From: Caulobacter ginsengisoli
GTDB taxonomy: Bacteria; Pseudomonadota; Alphaproteobacteria; Caulobacterales; Caulobacteraceae
Assembly: GCF_030814835.1 (NCBI RefSeq)
Contig: NZ_JAUSVS010000003.1
Location: forward strand, 62,001-126,000
Length of the DNA: 64,000 bases
Direction: 5' to 3'
A program made the translations under genes and the position numbers. The notes under the pieces are model-generated. The model ran no database searches and was not told the DNA's origin. It saw nothing but the letters and a program-made list of their open reading frames with translations. Shown piece by piece: positions 47,787-57,962 of this stretch (position 1 is its first letter; every line of letters begins with the position of its first letter).

Positions 47787-47797
47787 CTCCGCCAAAA

Positions 47798-48976
47798 CTA
47801 GCTTCTGGCGTCCGGGAAGATCCGCAGGAAGTTCTCGGCGTAGAAGCGGTCGCGCACCGTCTCGCTGCGTTCGCCCAGCGACGCCTCGAACCGGCCGATC
47901 GGGTTCCGCCCGCCCTCGATGTGCGGATAGTCGCTGGAGAACAGGTAGAGGTCGGGGTTCGACTGGTCGATCAGATTGCCGACCTCCTCGAACACGAACG
48001 GGGTGAAGGCCAGCTGCTCGGTGATCTGTTGCGAGGGCGTGCGGCGCAGGGCCTGCAGGTTGGCGTCGTTGCGGCTCCAGTGTTTGACCACCCAGTCCAG
48101 CCGCCGCAGCAGCTCTGGAACCCAGCCGGCGCCCAGCTCGACACTGGCCCCGCGCAGGGCCGGGTGGCGCTCCAGCACCCCGTCCAGCACCATCATGGTC
48201 AGGAAGGCTTCGGGCCCCTCGTGCAGCAGGGCGATGTCCTTGGTGCGCAGGTTCTCGCCGCCGCCCAGCCAGTCCTTGGTCGGCGGCCGGCCATTGTTCA
48301 TCCAGGCCTTGGCCAGCTGCAGCGGCGCCCCGCCCACATGCAGCAGGAAGGGCGTCCCGGTTTCCGCCAGCCGGGCCCAGAAGGGGTCCAGGTCCACATG
48401 GCCGGGCGAGCGGTCGCCGCAAGGCCGGTGCGGGATCCAGACGGCCTTGAGGCCCGCCTTCAGCACCGCCTCCAGTTCGGCCATGGCCAGTTCGGGCTCG
48501 TCGAGCGGGATGACCGCCACCCCCATCAGCCGGGGATCGGCGGCGCAGAAGTCGGCCATGTGGCGGTTGTGGGCGCGGGCCGCGCCATAGCGCAGGCGGG
48601 GCTCCAGCTTCGAGCTGGGCGAGAAGGGCATGGCCACGCTGTGGGTGGCGAACACCAGTTGGCGGCGGAAGCCCAGCAGGTCGAGGGCGGCCGAACGGTC
48701 GGTCCGGTCGAAGGCGCCCAACGCCTGGATTTCCTTGGAGGATTCGATCAGCCGGTCGCCCAGCGCGATCTGGGCGGCGATGTGCTCGTCGCTGTGGCGG
48801 CCGCCCTGGGCCATGATCACCGCCACCTCCTCGTCGGTGACGATCGAGGCCGAGTAGCTGACCTCGGGAATCTCGTCCCGCAGCGCCGGGTCGGCGTATT
48901 TCTTCAGGAAATCCGGCAGCTCCATGATGTGGCTGTCGGCGTCGTAGAAGGCGCGGCTGGCGGGGGCGTAGGGCAT
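47798..48976 (-). CDS. Amidohydrolase 2-family (ACMSD-like) protein
   Basis: A 392-aa metal-dependent TIM-barrel enzyme of the amidohydrolase 2 group, which includes aminocarboxymuconate semialdehyde decarboxylase and related decarboxylases. The start 'YDADSHIMELPDFLKKY' has the DxH metal motif, followed by 'VAVIPLDEPELAMAE', 'PFLLHVGG' and the end 'LYLFSSDYPHIEGGRNP' with the metal Asp. ATG 48976 has GGAGG seven bases upstream. Likely in aromatic or cyclic compound breakdown. Confidence 0.88.
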   Translation of the reverse strand: MPYAPASRAFYDADSHIMELPDFLKKYADPALRDEIPEVSYSASIVTDEEVAVIMAQGGRHSDEHIAAQIALGDRLIESSKEIQALGAFDRTDRSAALDLLGFRRQLVFATHSVAMPFSPSSKLEPRLRYGAARAHNRHMADFCAADPRLMGVAVIPLDEPELAMAELEAVLKAGLKAVWIPHRPCGDRSPGHVDLDPFWARLAETGTPFLLHVGGAPLQLAKAWMNNGRPPTKDWLGGGENLRTKDIALLHEGPEAFLTMMVLDGVLERHPALRGASVELGAGWVPELLRRLDWVVKHWSRNDANLQALRRTPSQQITEQLAFTPFVFEEVGNLIDQSNPDLYLFSSDYPHIEGGRNPIGRFEASLGERSETVRDRFYAENFLRIFPDARS

Positions 48977-49118
48977 GGTTTCCTCCAGAGGTCCGACTAT
49001 GCCCCGGATGCCACCGATTGTCGCCGCACGTCGTCGCATACCCATTTTCGGTAACGTTGTGACAACCATCTTTATGGCATACAAGGTGCCACAATACGGC
49101 GTTCGGGGAGTGGGTAGA

Positions 49119-49496
49119 ATGAAGCTGGTGATTCGCGGCCTGGTAGGCTTGGCGGGGGTGCTGGCTCTGCTCCTGGCCCTGCAGTTCTGGCTGAACCCGG
49201 CCCTGCCGGCAGGAAGGCTGGGGATCTCGCCCATCGGCGCCCTGGGCCTGGCCACCATCCGGGCCGACATGGCCGGCTTCTTCGGCGCGGCCGGCGCCTT
49301 CGCCCTCTTCGCCGCCATCCGGGCCGAGGGAAAATGGCTCACCGCACCGCTGCTGATGATCGCCATCGCCCTCACCGGCCGGGTCATCACCGTCGCGGTC
49401 CAGGGCTGGTCGCCGGAACTGGGCCTGCCGATGATCGTTGAGGCGGTGCTGCTGGCCCTCTTCGCCGCCGGCCGGCGATTGATGGGGAGCCGCTGA
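49119..49496 (+). CDS. Small membrane protein, DUF4345-like
   Basis: A 125-aa protein with about four hydrophobic helices. The internal 'GALGLATIRADMAGFFGAAGAFAL' (read as LGLATIRAD and GFFGAAG) resembles DUF4345. It probably starts at ATG 49119; the frame is open further 5'. The GST gene follows by 1 bp, so the two share a transcript. Function not known. Confidence 0.65.
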   Translation: MKLVIRGLVGLAGVLALLLALQFWLNPALPAGRLGISPIGALGLATIRADMAGFFGAAGAFALFAAIRAEGKWLTAPLLMIAIALTGRVITVAVQGWSPELGLPMIVEAVLLALFAAGRRLMGSR

Positions 49497-49497
49497 C

Positions 49498-50676
49498 ATG
49501 CCCTACAACCTCTACGGCACACCTGGTTCGCTCTATACCGGCAAGGCCCGGTCCTACCTGATCAAGCAGGGCATCCCCTTCGAGAACCGCGCCGCCGGCG
49601 AGCCGCGCTTCCGCGAGGAAATCCTGCCTCGCATCGGCCGCTGGATCATCCCGGTGCTGGAGACCCTGGACGGCGAGCTGGTCCAGGACGGTTCGGACAT
49701 CATCGCCTGGTTCGAAGCCCAGGGCGAAACCCTGCATCCGGCCTATCCCAAGACGCCGCGCCATCGTCTCATCTCCCACATCTTCGAGCTGTTCGGCGGC
49801 GAAGGCCTGCTGCGGCCGGCCATGCACTACCGCTGGAACTTCGACGCGGTGAACCAGCCCTTCCTGGGCCGCGACTTCTCCGCCGCCCTGGCCCCCGGCG
49901 CCATGCCGGACGAGGCGGAAACCGTCTTCCGGTTCGCCGCCAGCCGCATGCGCAAGGCCATGGGCGGGTTTGGAGTCTCGCCCGGCTCCATTCCCCTGAT
50001 CGAGGCCAGCTACGAACGCTTCCTGGCCCTGTTCGAGGCCCATCTGGTCGAGGCCCCCTACCTGCTCGGCGGGGCCCCGACCCTGGGTGACTACGGCCTG
50101 ATCGCCCCCCTCTACGCCCATCTCGGCCGCGACCCCTATCCCGCCCGGATGATGCAGGCCCAGGCCTACCGCGTCTGGCGCTGGGTCGAGCGGATGAACG
50201 GCCCCGACCAGGACGCCGGCGACTATGGCTCGCCGCCCGAAAAGGTCTTCCTGGCCGACACCGTCCCCGACACCCTGAAGGCGCTGATGAGCTTCGTCGC
50301 CGAGGACTACCTGCCGGAGGTCCGCGCCTACGTCGCCTACGCCAATGACTGGCTGGCCGAGCGCCCCGATCTCGAACCCGGAACCACGGGTCTCGCCAAA
50401 CCCAACGACCGCGCCATCGGCCGCGTCGCCTTCGACTGGCGCGGCGAGACCATCGAGGTGGCGGTCATGCCCTACCGCCTCTACCTGCTGCAAAAGATCC
50501 AGGACGCCGCCGACAGCCTCGACCCCGCCGGCCGCATGACCGTCGAGGCCCTGCTGGCCGAGACAGGTCTCTCCGAACTGCTGACCTTGCGCACCACGCG
50601 GCGGGTCGAGCGCAAGGACCAGCTCGAGGTCTGGGGACCGCCGATAGAGGCCGAGAGACAACGGGCTGTGGGGTAG
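49498..50676 (+). CDS. Glutathione S-transferase family protein (long form)
   Basis: A 392-aa protein with a thioredoxin-fold GST N-terminal domain (residues 1-80, '[23 protein letters not shown]' in parts; '[10 protein letters not shown]' marks the glutathione-contact SD motif) and a GST C-terminal helical domain (about 130-240, '[22 protein letters not shown]'). A further 130 residues, of unknown fold, follow. This longer form is seen in alphaproteobacteria. ATG 49498 follows GGGAG. Substrate unknown. Confidence 0.86.
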   Translation: MPYNLYGTPGSLYTGKARSYLIKQGIPFENRAAGEPRFREEILPRIGRWIIPVLETLDGELVQDGSDIIAWFEAQGETLHPAYPKTPRHRLISHIFELFGGEGLLRPAMHYRWNFDAVNQPFLGRDFSAALAPGAMPDEAETVFRFAASRMRKAMGGFGVSPGSIPLIEASYERFLALFEAHLVEAPYLLGGAPTLGDYGLIAPLYAHLGRDPYPARMMQAQAYRVWRWVERMNGPDQDAGDYGSPPEKVFLADTVPDTLKALMSFVAEDYLPEVRAYVAYANDWLAERPDLEPGTTGLAKPNDRAIGRVAFDWRGETIEVAVMPYRLYLLQKIQDAADSLDPAGRMTVEALLAETGLSELLTLRTTRRVERKDQLEVWGPPIEAERQRAVG

Positions 50677-50777
50677 CTCGGAGGGGCCAGGGCCAGTCAG
50701 GTTCCTGGCCCCCGATCCCTACCGGCGGGCGCCCGCCCCATGCTAGGTCATGGCCTCGCCAAGCGGATCAGGCCCCG

Positions 50778-51128
50778 ATGACCAAGCATCGAATCTTCAC
50801 CACCAGCTTCGCCTCCGTCTATCCGCTCTACGTCGCCAAGGCGGAGAGGAAGGGGCGCACCAAGGCCGAGGTCGACGAGATCATTCTCTGGTTGACCGGC
50901 TTCAGCCAGGCGGCGTTCGAGGGCCATCTGGCGAGCAAGACCGACTTCGAGACCTTCTTTGCCGAGGCGCCCAGGCTGAACCCGGCCCGCGCCGAGATCA
51001 AAGGCCTGATCTGCGGCATCCGCGTCGAAGAGATCGAAGACCCGCTGATGCGGGAGATCCGCTACCTGGACAAGCTCGTCGACGAGCTGGCGAAGGGCAA
51101 GGCGATGGCGAAGATCTTGCGGGGATAA
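50778..51128 (+). CDS. DUF2200 family protein
   Basis: A 116-aa soluble protein matching DUF2200 from its start '[26 protein letters not shown]' to '[23 protein letters not shown]' (both read in short parts). The family is widespread and uncharacterised. No ribosome site stands out before ATG 50778. Confidence 0.9.
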   Translation: MTKHRIFTTSFASVYPLYVAKAERKGRTKAEVDEIILWLTGFSQAAFEGHLASKTDFETFFAEAPRLNPARAEIKGLICGIRVEEIEDPLMREIRYLDKLVDELAKGKAMAKILRG

Positions 51129-51136
51129 GCGGGCCG

Positions 51137-51466
51137 TCAGGCGCCGGTCTCATCCACGACGATGGCGACGGTCTTGCCCCGGGAATGCGGCTCCCACCCC
51201 GCCTCTATGGCCGAGGCGATGGCTCTGGCCACGAGGTCCACAGAAATGTCCGTGGGCTTCAGCTGCGGCGCGCCGAACCTGGGCGGCGGGGCGGGCGGAA
51301 ACTCCACCACGGCTTCGCGCTGGCCTTCCTGGTGGCGCACGGCGATGGCCATGCCTTGCCAGCCCTTGGTGTCGGTGGACCACTGGGGCCGGCGCTGCAG
51401 CCGCCAGACATAGGGCTCCCCGGCGACCTCGATCTCGAACTCTGGGCTTAGCTTGGGTTTGGCCAT
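51137..51466 (-). CDS. Uncharacterised 109-aa protein
   Basis: A small soluble protein. The beta-rich N-terminal half ('FEIEVAGEPYVWRLQRRPQ') and 'GWQGMAIAVRHQEGQREAVVEF' look conserved, followed by a Pro-rich linker and a helix. I cannot assign it. Converges with DUF2200 with 8 bp between. Confidence 0.55.
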   Translation of the reverse strand: MAKPKLSPEFEIEVAGEPYVWRLQRRPQWSTDTKGWQGMAIAVRHQEGQREAVVEFPPAPPPRFGAPQLKPTDISVDLVARAIASAIEAGWEPHSRGKTVAIVVDETGA

Positions 51467-51643
51467 GGGGACGGGTTAGCGCAGCGGGCGCGTGTAGGCC
51501 ACGCAAACCGGTAAGCTGCGGTGTCGGTCGCGCCATTTCGCGCTGATCCCTTTTTGCTTTTTGTTCGCACGGATGCCTGCGACCGGAGCCGACCCGTTGC
51601 GGACATGCCGGGTCAGACTACCTTCACGACGCAGGAGGATTTG

Positions 51644-51841
51644 ATGCAGTTTGACTCTTACCGTTATCGCGTCGTCGTCGAATGGATGGACCCTGACGAC
51701 GGACAACCGCAGCTGACCGAATTCGAGGCGCACCAGCTATCGGCTGGCAGGGCTGGCCGGCTGATGTCCACGCAGCCAGATGGCGTCAGCTACAACTTCT
51801 CGCACTTCACCTCCGTCCGCATCGAACGGATCAAGGAGTGA
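51644..51841 (+). CDS. Uncharacterised 65-aa protein
   Basis: ATG 51644 lies six bases after AGGAGG, a clear start inside a longer open frame. The protein is soluble and acidic ('EWMDPDDGQPQLTEFEAHQ') with a closing Ser/Phe/Arg strand. No family recognised. Confidence 0.6.
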   Translation: MQFDSYRYRVVVEWMDPDDGQPQLTEFEAHQLSAGRAGRLMSTQPDGVSYNFSHFTSVRIERIKE

Positions 51842-51854
51842 ACCTGGACACGCC

Positions 51855-51880
51855 CGCTTCTGGGAAAGTCTCCAGAAGCG
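51855..51880. terminator. Hairpin between convergent genes
   Basis: A perfect 9-bp stem (51855-51863 with 51872-51880) and an 8-nt loop between the ends of the 65-aa protein gene and the serine hydrolase gene, usable from both sides. No U-run. Confidence 0.45.
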
Positions 51881-51885
51881 CTCCC

Positions 51886-53025
51886 TCACCCCGCCAAAGC
51901 CTGCCACATCGTCATCGCCAAGGTCATAGCCCGCATGTCCCCCGTCGTCGTTGGGGCCATCCTGTTCATCGCGTAGCCGAACGTGGTGTGGGCATCCATG
52001 TCGATGATCACCAGCGAGCCGCCATAGCCGCCCCAGAAACACGCCCCCGGGGGCAGGGGGACCATGGGGCCGGGCAGGCCAAAGCCCATGCCGTATTTGG
52101 CCGGCATGCCCAGCACCAGGTCGACGCCTTCGATCTGCGGCTCAAGCGCTTTGCGGCAACCGGCTTCCGAGAGGAGGCGCTTGCCCTTGGCGACGCCGCC
52201 ATTGGCCAGCAGCACATGGATCTCGGCCACCGAGCGGGCGTTGCCCTGGCCGCCGGCGGCGGGGATTTCGGCGGCTCGCCAGGCGCGGGTGCGGGTGTCC
52301 AGCGGGTTGGTGGCCGGGTTGGTCGACATGTTCTTCATCAGGGCGCTGGGCTCGGGGCCCTGGCCAATGCCCGTGCCCGGCGGGGGCGGGATCAGGTCGG
52401 CGACGCGGTGGTCCTCCGAGGCGGGCAGGCCGATCCAGAAGTCGGCGCCCAGCGGCTCGGCGATCTCCTCGCGGAACACCGTCCCCAGCGACTTGCCGGT
52501 GACGCGGCGCACCACCTCGCCGACCAGGTAGCCCTGGGTGATGGCGTGGTAGCCGCAGGCCGTGCCCGGCGCCCAGAACGGGGCCTGGGCGGCCAGCAGG
52601 GACGTCGCCTTCTCCCAGTCGTAGAGGGTGTCGCGGGTGATCGGCTCCTTCCAGCCCGACAGGCCGGACGAATGGCTCATCAGGTGGCTGACCTTGACGT
52701 CCGCCTTGCCGCCCGCGGCAAACTCCGGCCAGTATTTGGCGACGGGGGCGTCGAAATCGAGCTCGCCACGGTCGGCGACCAGCAGGGCGGTCAGGGCCGT
52801 CATGGTCTTGGTGGTCGAATAGACGTTGACGATGGTGTCCTTTTCCCAGGGCCGGGTCTTTGCCTCGTCAGCGAAGCCGCCCCAGAGGTCGACGACCGTC
52901 TCGCCGCCGACGGTGGCGCAGAAGCTGGCCCCGATGTCGGCGCCGCTGGTCAGGTTGGCCTCGAAGGCGGCGCGCACCGGCGCGAACCTGTCGACGGTGA
53001 AGCCCGCCACCGAACCGTCAGCCAT
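51886..53025 (-). CDS. Serine hydrolase, class C beta-lactamase/esterase family
   Basis: A 379-aa enzyme with an intact catalytic set: SxxK in 'VYSTTKTMTAL' (Ser and Lys about residues 67-70) and the tyrosine of 'CGYHAITQGYL'. The 'FWGGYGGSLVIIDMD' region supplies the third element. These are typical of EstB-like esterases. ATG 53025 is chosen since it starts right before the conserved N-terminus. It contrasts with the dead homologue at 12930. Substrate unclear. Confidence 0.9.
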   Translation of the reverse strand: MADGSVAGFTVDRFAPVRAAFEANLTSGADIGASFCATVGGETVVDLWGGFADEAKTRPWEKDTIVNVYSTTKTMTALTALLVADRGELDFDAPVAKYWPEFAAGGKADVKVSHLMSHSSGLSGWKEPITRDTLYDWEKATSLLAAQAPFWAPGTACGYHAITQGYLVGEVVRRVTGKSLGTVFREEIAEPLGADFWIGLPASEDHRVADLIPPPPGTGIGQGPEPSALMKNMSTNPATNPLDTRTRAWRAAEIPAAGGQGNARSVAEIHVLLANGGVAKGKRLLSEAGCRKALEPQIEGVDLVLGMPAKYGMGFGLPGPMVPLPPGACFWGGYGGSLVIIDMDAHTTFGYAMNRMAPTTTGDMRAMTLAMTMWQALAG

Positions 53026-53176
53026 GATCGTCTCCACCCTTGGTTTTCGCCAGCCTAGCCGAGGCGAGAGGCCGTGCAAGGCTTCCCCGAGGTCACGGTC
53101 GCCAACAGAATTCCATCCGTTACAAGGAAAGCCGTCAGGCCACGCACCAAGACGGGCCGATCAGGGAGTAGAGTGG

Positions 53177-54262
53177 ATGCCCGCGCCCGCCATCGCCGCC
53201 TCGGCCGAACAGATCGACGCCGACTGGATGACCGCCGCGCTGCAGGCCGGCGGCGTGCTACCCGAGGGCCGGGTCACCGCCATCTCGGCCAAACCGGTGG
53301 GCAATGGCCTGGTCGGCGACAGCTTCCGGTTTTCCCTGACCTATGACGCGCCGCCGCCGGGCGCGCCGGCCAGCGTGGTGGGCAAGTTCGCGGCCGCCGA
53401 TCCGGTCAGCCGTGGCACCGGCGCGGCCATGGGCCTCTATTTGCGCGAGGTCAGCTTCTACCGCGAGCTGGCCCACACGGTGGGGATCATCACCCCCAAG
53501 GCCTATTACGCCGGCATCGACCCGGCGACGTCGGACTTTACCCTGATCTTCGAGGACTTCGGCCCGGCCCGGCAGGGCGACCAGCTGACCGGCTGTTCGC
53601 TGCAGGACGCCCGCACCGCCCTCTTGGAAGCGGCCGCCCTGCACGCGCCGCGCTGGGGCGACGCCAGCCTGGAGCAGGCGTCCTGGCTGACCGCCGGCGA
53701 GGCGACCATGCCGGCGGTCGTGGCGGCCCTGCCCGGCGTGATCCAGGGTTTCCGCGAGCGCTACGAGGGCCAGCTGGAGCCCGAGCTGTTCGCCCTGATC
53801 GACCGCATGCCCGCCGCCATCGCCGCCCTGCAGCAAGATCGCTCCACGCCCCGCACGGTGCAGCACGGCGACTTCCGCCTCGACAACATCCTGTTCGACA
53901 TCCAGGGCGGCAGCCGGCGGATGGGCACCCTGGACTGGCAGACCCTGGCCCTGGGCGCGGGGGTCAGCGACGCCGCCTACTTCCTCAGCGCCGGCATCTC
54001 GCCCGAACTGCGCCGCGAGCATGACCGCGACCTGATCGGCCTCTATCACGCCGAACTGGTGCGGCTGGGGGTCCGCGACTACGACTTCGAGCGCTGCTGG
54101 AACGACTACCGGCGCTATAGCCTGAACGGCATGCTGCTGGGCGTCTTCTCGGCCATGGTGGTCGAGCGCACCGAGCGCGGCGACGCCCTATTCCTGGCCA
54201 TGACCCGCGGCGGCTGCCTGCAGGCGCTGGACAACGGCACGTTCGATTTCTGGGGAGCCTAG
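53177..54262 (+). CDS. Phosphotransferase family protein (APH/choline-kinase fold)
   Basis: A 361-aa kinase-fold protein. The catalytic loop is 'VQHGDFRLDNILFD' and the metal-binding Asp is in 'LDWQ'. N-lobe glycine and 'VVGKFA' Lys are seen. Substrates of this family are often acyl-CoA-like, choline or antibiotics; nothing here points to one. It is followed by the alcohol dehydrogenase gene by 4 bp, so they form an operon. Confidence 0.87.
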   Translation: MPAPAIAASAEQIDADWMTAALQAGGVLPEGRVTAISAKPVGNGLVGDSFRFSLTYDAPPPGAPASVVGKFAAADPVSRGTGAAMGLYLREVSFYRELAHTVGIITPKAYYAGIDPATSDFTLIFEDFGPARQGDQLTGCSLQDARTALLEAAALHAPRWGDASLEQASWLTAGEATMPAVVAALPGVIQGFRERYEGQLEPELFALIDRMPAAIAALQQDRSTPRTVQHGDFRLDNILFDIQGGSRRMGTLDWQTLALGAGVSDAAYFLSAGISPELRREHDRDLIGLYHAELVRLGVRDYDFERCWNDYRRYSLNGMLLGVFSAMVVERTERGDALFLAMTRGGCLQALDNGTFDFWGA

Positions 54263-54266
54263 AACC

Positions 54267-55367
54267 ATGCAGGTCACCGCCGCCGTCGCCCGAGCCCCCG
54301 GCGCCGACTTCACACTGGAATCGGTCGAACTCGACGATCCCCGCCCCGACGAGATCCTGGTCCGCATCGCCGCCGTCGGGGTCTGCCACACCGACCTGGT
54401 GGCGCGGGAAGGGGCCATGCCGTTTTCCCTGCCGGCCGTGCTGGGCCATGAGGGCGCCGGCGTCGTCGAGAAGGTCGGCTCGGCCGTCACCAAGGTCGCG
54501 GCGGGCGACAGGGTGGCGATCACCTTCCGGTCCTGCGGCCAGTGCGGCCGCTGCAAGAGCGGCGACCCGGCCTACTGCTATTCCATGCCCATGCTGAACT
54601 ACATCGGCATGCGGCCCGACGGGACCAAGGCGCTGCAAAAGGACGGGACGGCGGTGTCGTCCAACTTCTTCGGCCAGTCGTCCTTCGCCACCTACGCCCT
54701 GGCCTATGAGACCAACGTCCTGAAACTGCCCGCCGACATCCCCTTCGAGCTGGCCGCGCCGCTGGGCTGCGGGGTGCAGACCGGGGCGGGCGGGATCATG
54801 CTGGCCCTGGCCTGTCCGGCCGGCTCGTCGCTGCTGATCACCGGCGGCGGGGCGGTGGGTCTGTCGGCGGTCATGGGTGCGGTGATCCAGGGCTGCGGGA
54901 CCATCATCGTCGTCGAACCCCACGCCGTCCGCCGCGACCTCGCCCAATCGCTCGGCGCCACTCACGTCATCGACCCGGCCGCCAGCCCCGACCTCGCCGG
55001 CGCGGTGCGGGCCATCCTGCCCCAGGGCGTCGACTACGCCTTCGACACCACCGGCCGCGGCGAGACCCTGACGGCGGTGATGGGCGCGCTGGCCCCGAAA
55101 GGCGTGTTCGGCATCGTCGGCATCCCCGCGCCCGGGACGCCCATGCCGGGCGACCTCGGAACCGTGCTCACGTTCGGCCAGACCGTGCGCGGCATCATCG
55201 AGGGCGACAGCGATCCGGACGTCTTCCTACCGGTGCTGATCGACCACTGGCGGGGAGGGCGGTTGCCGCTGGAGAAGCTGGTGAAGACCTATCCGTTCGG
55301 GGAGATCAACGCGGCCATAGCGGCGCAGCATCATGGGGACTGTGTGAAGGTGGTGCTGACCCTGTAG
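54267..55367 (+). CDS. Zinc-dependent alcohol dehydrogenase, aryl-alcohol type
   Basis: A 366-aa MDR-family dehydrogenase. Catalytic zinc Cys in 'VCHTDLV' and His in 'LGHEGAGVV'; structural-zinc cysteines in 'CGQCGRCKSG...C'. Coenzyme motif 'GGGAVGLSAVMGA' follows. It is close to the benzyl/aryl alcohol group. Downstream of the phosphotransferase gene, which may act on the same pathway. Confidence 0.92.
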   Translation: MQVTAAVARAPGADFTLESVELDDPRPDEILVRIAAVGVCHTDLVAREGAMPFSLPAVLGHEGAGVVEKVGSAVTKVAAGDRVAITFRSCGQCGRCKSGDPAYCYSMPMLNYIGMRPDGTKALQKDGTAVSSNFFGQSSFATYALAYETNVLKLPADIPFELAAPLGCGVQTGAGGIMLALACPAGSSLLITGGGAVGLSAVMGAVIQGCGTIIVVEPHAVRRDLAQSLGATHVIDPAASPDLAGAVRAILPQGVDYAFDTTGRGETLTAVMGALAPKGVFGIVGIPAPGTPMPGDLGTVLTFGQTVRGIIEGDSDPDVFLPVLIDHWRGGRLPLEKLVKTYPFGEINAAIAAQHHGDCVKVVLTL

Positions 55368-55382
55368 GGGCTCCCTCCCACT

Positions 55383-55523
55383 CCGTCATCCTGGGCCTTG
55401 TGCCCAGGATCCCGCGTTCCGCTCGCTGCAAACCGGGACGGTAAAGCTGAGGCGTGGCGGCTCCACGGCCATTCGCACGTGCGGCTGACGGCGGGATCCT
55501 GGGCACAAGGCCCAGGATGACGG
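55383..55523. repeat. Palindromic repeat element (141 bp, paired 33-bp inverted arms)
   Basis: Arms 55383-55415 and 55491-55523 are exact reverse complements, and each has an inner CCTGGGC...GCCCAGG hairpin. It is the same kind as 39022-39163, with paired base changes (G-C for A-T) in both arms. It also lies between two converging genes, here alcohol dehydrogenase and monooxygenase. Confidence 0.9.
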
Positions 55524-55565
55524 GTTAGAGAACGGTCGAAGGAAATTCCATAAGACCGGTGGGTT

Positions 55566-57374
55566 CTAGCTCAGCGCCAGCCCCTCCAGCTCACCCTTCT
55601 CCCGCCACGCGGTGATCAGCTTGGTGAACGCGATGGCTCCCGCCCCGTACGGCCCGTTGCGCGCCGCCAGGGCCGAGGGCTTGCCCTCGTTGTTGTAGTA
55701 GCCGGGGGTGCATTCCTCCTGGAACTTCTGCCGCATCAGGGCCGAGCCGATGATGGTCTGCACCCAGGCCTCTTCGGCCTCCGGCGTCGCCTCGACGATC
55801 TTCGCCTGACGCTTGTCGGTCTCGGCGATGATGTAGGCCAGGTGGTGGGCCTGCTCGTTCATCATGTGCGGGAAGTTGACCGTGAAGCCCGACTGGGCGT
55901 TGCTGATCAGGAACAGGTTGGGGAAGCCGTTGACGTGCATGCCGTGCAGGGTCGAGACCCCGTCGGCCCATTTGCCGGTCAGGGTCAGGCCATCGCGGCC
56001 CGTCACCTCATAGCCGGCGCGGCGGGTGTAGCTGGTGCCGACCTCGAAGCCGGTCGCATAGACCAGGCAGTCGATCTCGTACTCCTGGCCGTCGACCACG
56101 ATGCCGGTCTCGGTGATCCGCTCCACGCCCCGCCCTTGGGTGTCGATGAGATGGACGCTGGGGCGGTTGAAGGCCGCCAGGTAGTCGTCGTGAAAGCAGG
56201 GCCGCTTGCAGAACTGGTTGTACCAGGGCTTCAGCGCCTCGGCCTTGGCTGGGTCCTGCACCACCTGGTCCACGCGGGCGCGGATGGACTCCATCTTCTT
56301 GAAGTCGGCCAGCTGCATCAGCTCGCCGAGGTCGCGTGACGGGTCGGGGTTCTGGCGGCCGATCAGCAGGATGTTGCGGATGATGTCGGTCCAGCCGTCG
56401 CCGACCATGTCCTCGGGCTCGTAGCCGCCCGAGACCAGGGTGTTGAAATTGTCCATCCGCCGCTGCTGCCAGCCGGGCTGCAGCGAGGCGGCCCATTCCG
56501 GATCGGTGGGTCGGTTGTTGCGCACGTCGATGGACGAGGGGGTGCGCTGGAAGACGAACAGCTCCTTGGCGTATTCGCCCAGGTAGGGCACGCACTGCAC
56601 GGCCGTGGCGCCGGTGCCGATGATGCCGACCCGCTTGTCGGCCGGGCCCGTCAGCCCGCCCAGCGACGTGCCGCCGGTATAGTCATAGTCCCAGCGGCTG
56701 GTGTGGAAGCTATGGCCCTTGAAGGTCTCCACCCCCGGGATGCCGGGCAGCTTGGGCCGGTGCAGCGGGCCGTTGGCCATGACCACGAAGCGGGCCTTCA
56801 TCCGGTCGCCCTTGTTGGTCGAGATGATCCAGCGCTGGATCTCTTCGGCCCAGTCGAGGCTGGTGACCTCGGTCTGGAAACAGGCGTTGCGGTAGAGGTC
56901 GAAATGCTCGGCGATGCGCTTGCAGTGGGCCAGGATTTCCGGGGCGCGGGTGTATTTCTCGACGGGCAGGTAGCCGGTCTCTTCCAGCAGCGGCAGGTAG
57001 ATGTAGCTCTCCACGTCGCAGGCCGCGCCGGGATAGCGGTTCCAGTACCAGGTACCGCCGAAGTCGCCGCCCTTCTCGATGATCCGCAGGTCCTTGACCC
57101 CGGCCTCGCGCAGCCGGGCCCCGGCCAGCAGGCCGCCGAACCCGCCGCCGATCAGCGCCACCTCGACCTCGTCGGTCAGGGGCTCGCGCTGCAGCTGGGC
57201 GTCGACATAGGGATCGTCCAGATAGTGGGCGTAGTCGCCGGCGATCTCGACATACTGCTCGTTGCCGTCGCTGCGGATGCGCTTGTCGCGCTCGGCGCGG
57301 TAGCGGGCCCGCAGGGCTTCCGGGTCGAAGCCCAGGTCCAGGCCGCCTGTCGGTTTGGTTTCGCCGTCCGCCAT
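55566..57374 (-). CDS. Flavin-containing monooxygenase, Baeyer-Villiger type
   Basis: A 602-aa FAD/NADPH enzyme. FAD motif '[18 protein letters not shown]' (about residues 95-112), the BVMO fingerprint '[12 protein letters not shown]' (FxGxxxHxxxW(P/D)), and the NADPH motif 'IGTGATAVQ' appear in order. It probably turns ketones into esters or lactones. Divergent from the small-protein genes. ATG 57374. Substrate unknown; steroid or cyclic ketones are common for this length. Confidence 0.93.
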   Translation of the reverse strand: MADGETKPTGGLDLGFDPEALRARYRAERDKRIRSDGNEQYVEIAGDYAHYLDDPYVDAQLQREPLTDEVEVALIGGGFGGLLAGARLREAGVKDLRIIEKGGDFGGTWYWNRYPGAACDVESYIYLPLLEETGYLPVEKYTRAPEILAHCKRIAEHFDLYRNACFQTEVTSLDWAEEIQRWIISTNKGDRMKARFVVMANGPLHRPKLPGIPGVETFKGHSFHTSRWDYDYTGGTSLGGLTGPADKRVGIIGTGATAVQCVPYLGEYAKELFVFQRTPSSIDVRNNRPTDPEWAASLQPGWQQRRMDNFNTLVSGGYEPEDMVGDGWTDIIRNILLIGRQNPDPSRDLGELMQLADFKKMESIRARVDQVVQDPAKAEALKPWYNQFCKRPCFHDDYLAAFNRPSVHLIDTQGRGVERITETGIVVDGQEYEIDCLVYATGFEVGTSYTRRAGYEVTGRDGLTLTGKWADGVSTLHGMHVNGFPNLFLISNAQSGFTVNFPHMMNEQAHHLAYIIAETDKRQAKIVEATPEAEEAWVQTIIGSALMRQKFQEECTPGYYNNEGKPSALAARNGPYGAGAIAFTKLITAWREKGELEGLALS

Positions 57375-57533
57375 CGTCCGCTTCCCTGAATTCGTCTCTG
57401 ACCTACCTTCGATAATTTGAATTCCGCCGCGTCAGGCAACGCCCAATGGCAAGGGCATGGCGTCGCGCCTCGCCCTCGCCGGCCGGGAACCGACCGCGCC
57501 GACCGATGGTTCATCTGGGACAGGAGGTCAGTC

Positions 57534-57764
57534 ATGCCCGCCAAGCACCCGGACACCGATCGTTGGGGCGGCCCCGGCGCCAGCCACGAGGACCGCTCCA
57601 AGCCAAAGCCCGATCCGACCGTGAAGGATTTCGACGATCCCGACCGCTACAGCCGCCACAGCAAGGTGTCCGGCGGCGGCGGCGAGGCCGATGTGCATCA
57701 CGCCCACGAGCCGGGGCGGAAACGGGACTTCGAAGCCAACGACGCCCAGAAGCGCAAGACGTGA
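57534..57764 (+). CDS. Small hydrophilic protein, 76 aa
   Basis: The ATG stands after CAGGAGG, a strong start. The protein is very hydrophilic, rich in Asp, His, Lys and Gly ('DDPDRYSRHSK', 'DVHHAHEPGRKRD'), and likely unstructured. No family known. Its TGA overlaps the GTG of the next tiny frame. Confidence 0.65.
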   Translation: MPAKHPDTDRWGGPGASHEDRSKPKPDPTVKDFDDPDRYSRHSKVSGGGGEADVHHAHEPGRKRDFEANDAQKRKT

Positions 57765-57895
57765 ACCAGCAACCCGGCCAGCGGCCGATCCCGCCCGAGA
57801 TGCCGCCGATGCCGTCCGAGCCGCCGGCCTTCCCCAATCCGACGCACCCGCCACCGATCCCGGACGATCCCGACGAGGGCCAGCCGACTCCCTGA
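57761..57895 (+). CDS. Proline-rich 44-aa protein
   Basis: Begins with GTG in a GTGA overlap with the preceding gene and ends at TGA 57895. About a third of its residues are Pro, in 'PPEMPPMPSEPPAFP'-like runs. Coupling with the 76-aa gene supports it, but no function can be named. Confidence 0.45.
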   Translation: MNQQPGQRPIPPEMPPMPSEPPAFPNPTHPPPIPDDPDEGQPTP

Positions 57896-57962
57896 CGGCG
57901 CCACCCATGGCGCCCGGCCCCCGACCTTGCCATGATCGCCGCGCAAACGCGGGAGGACGGGC

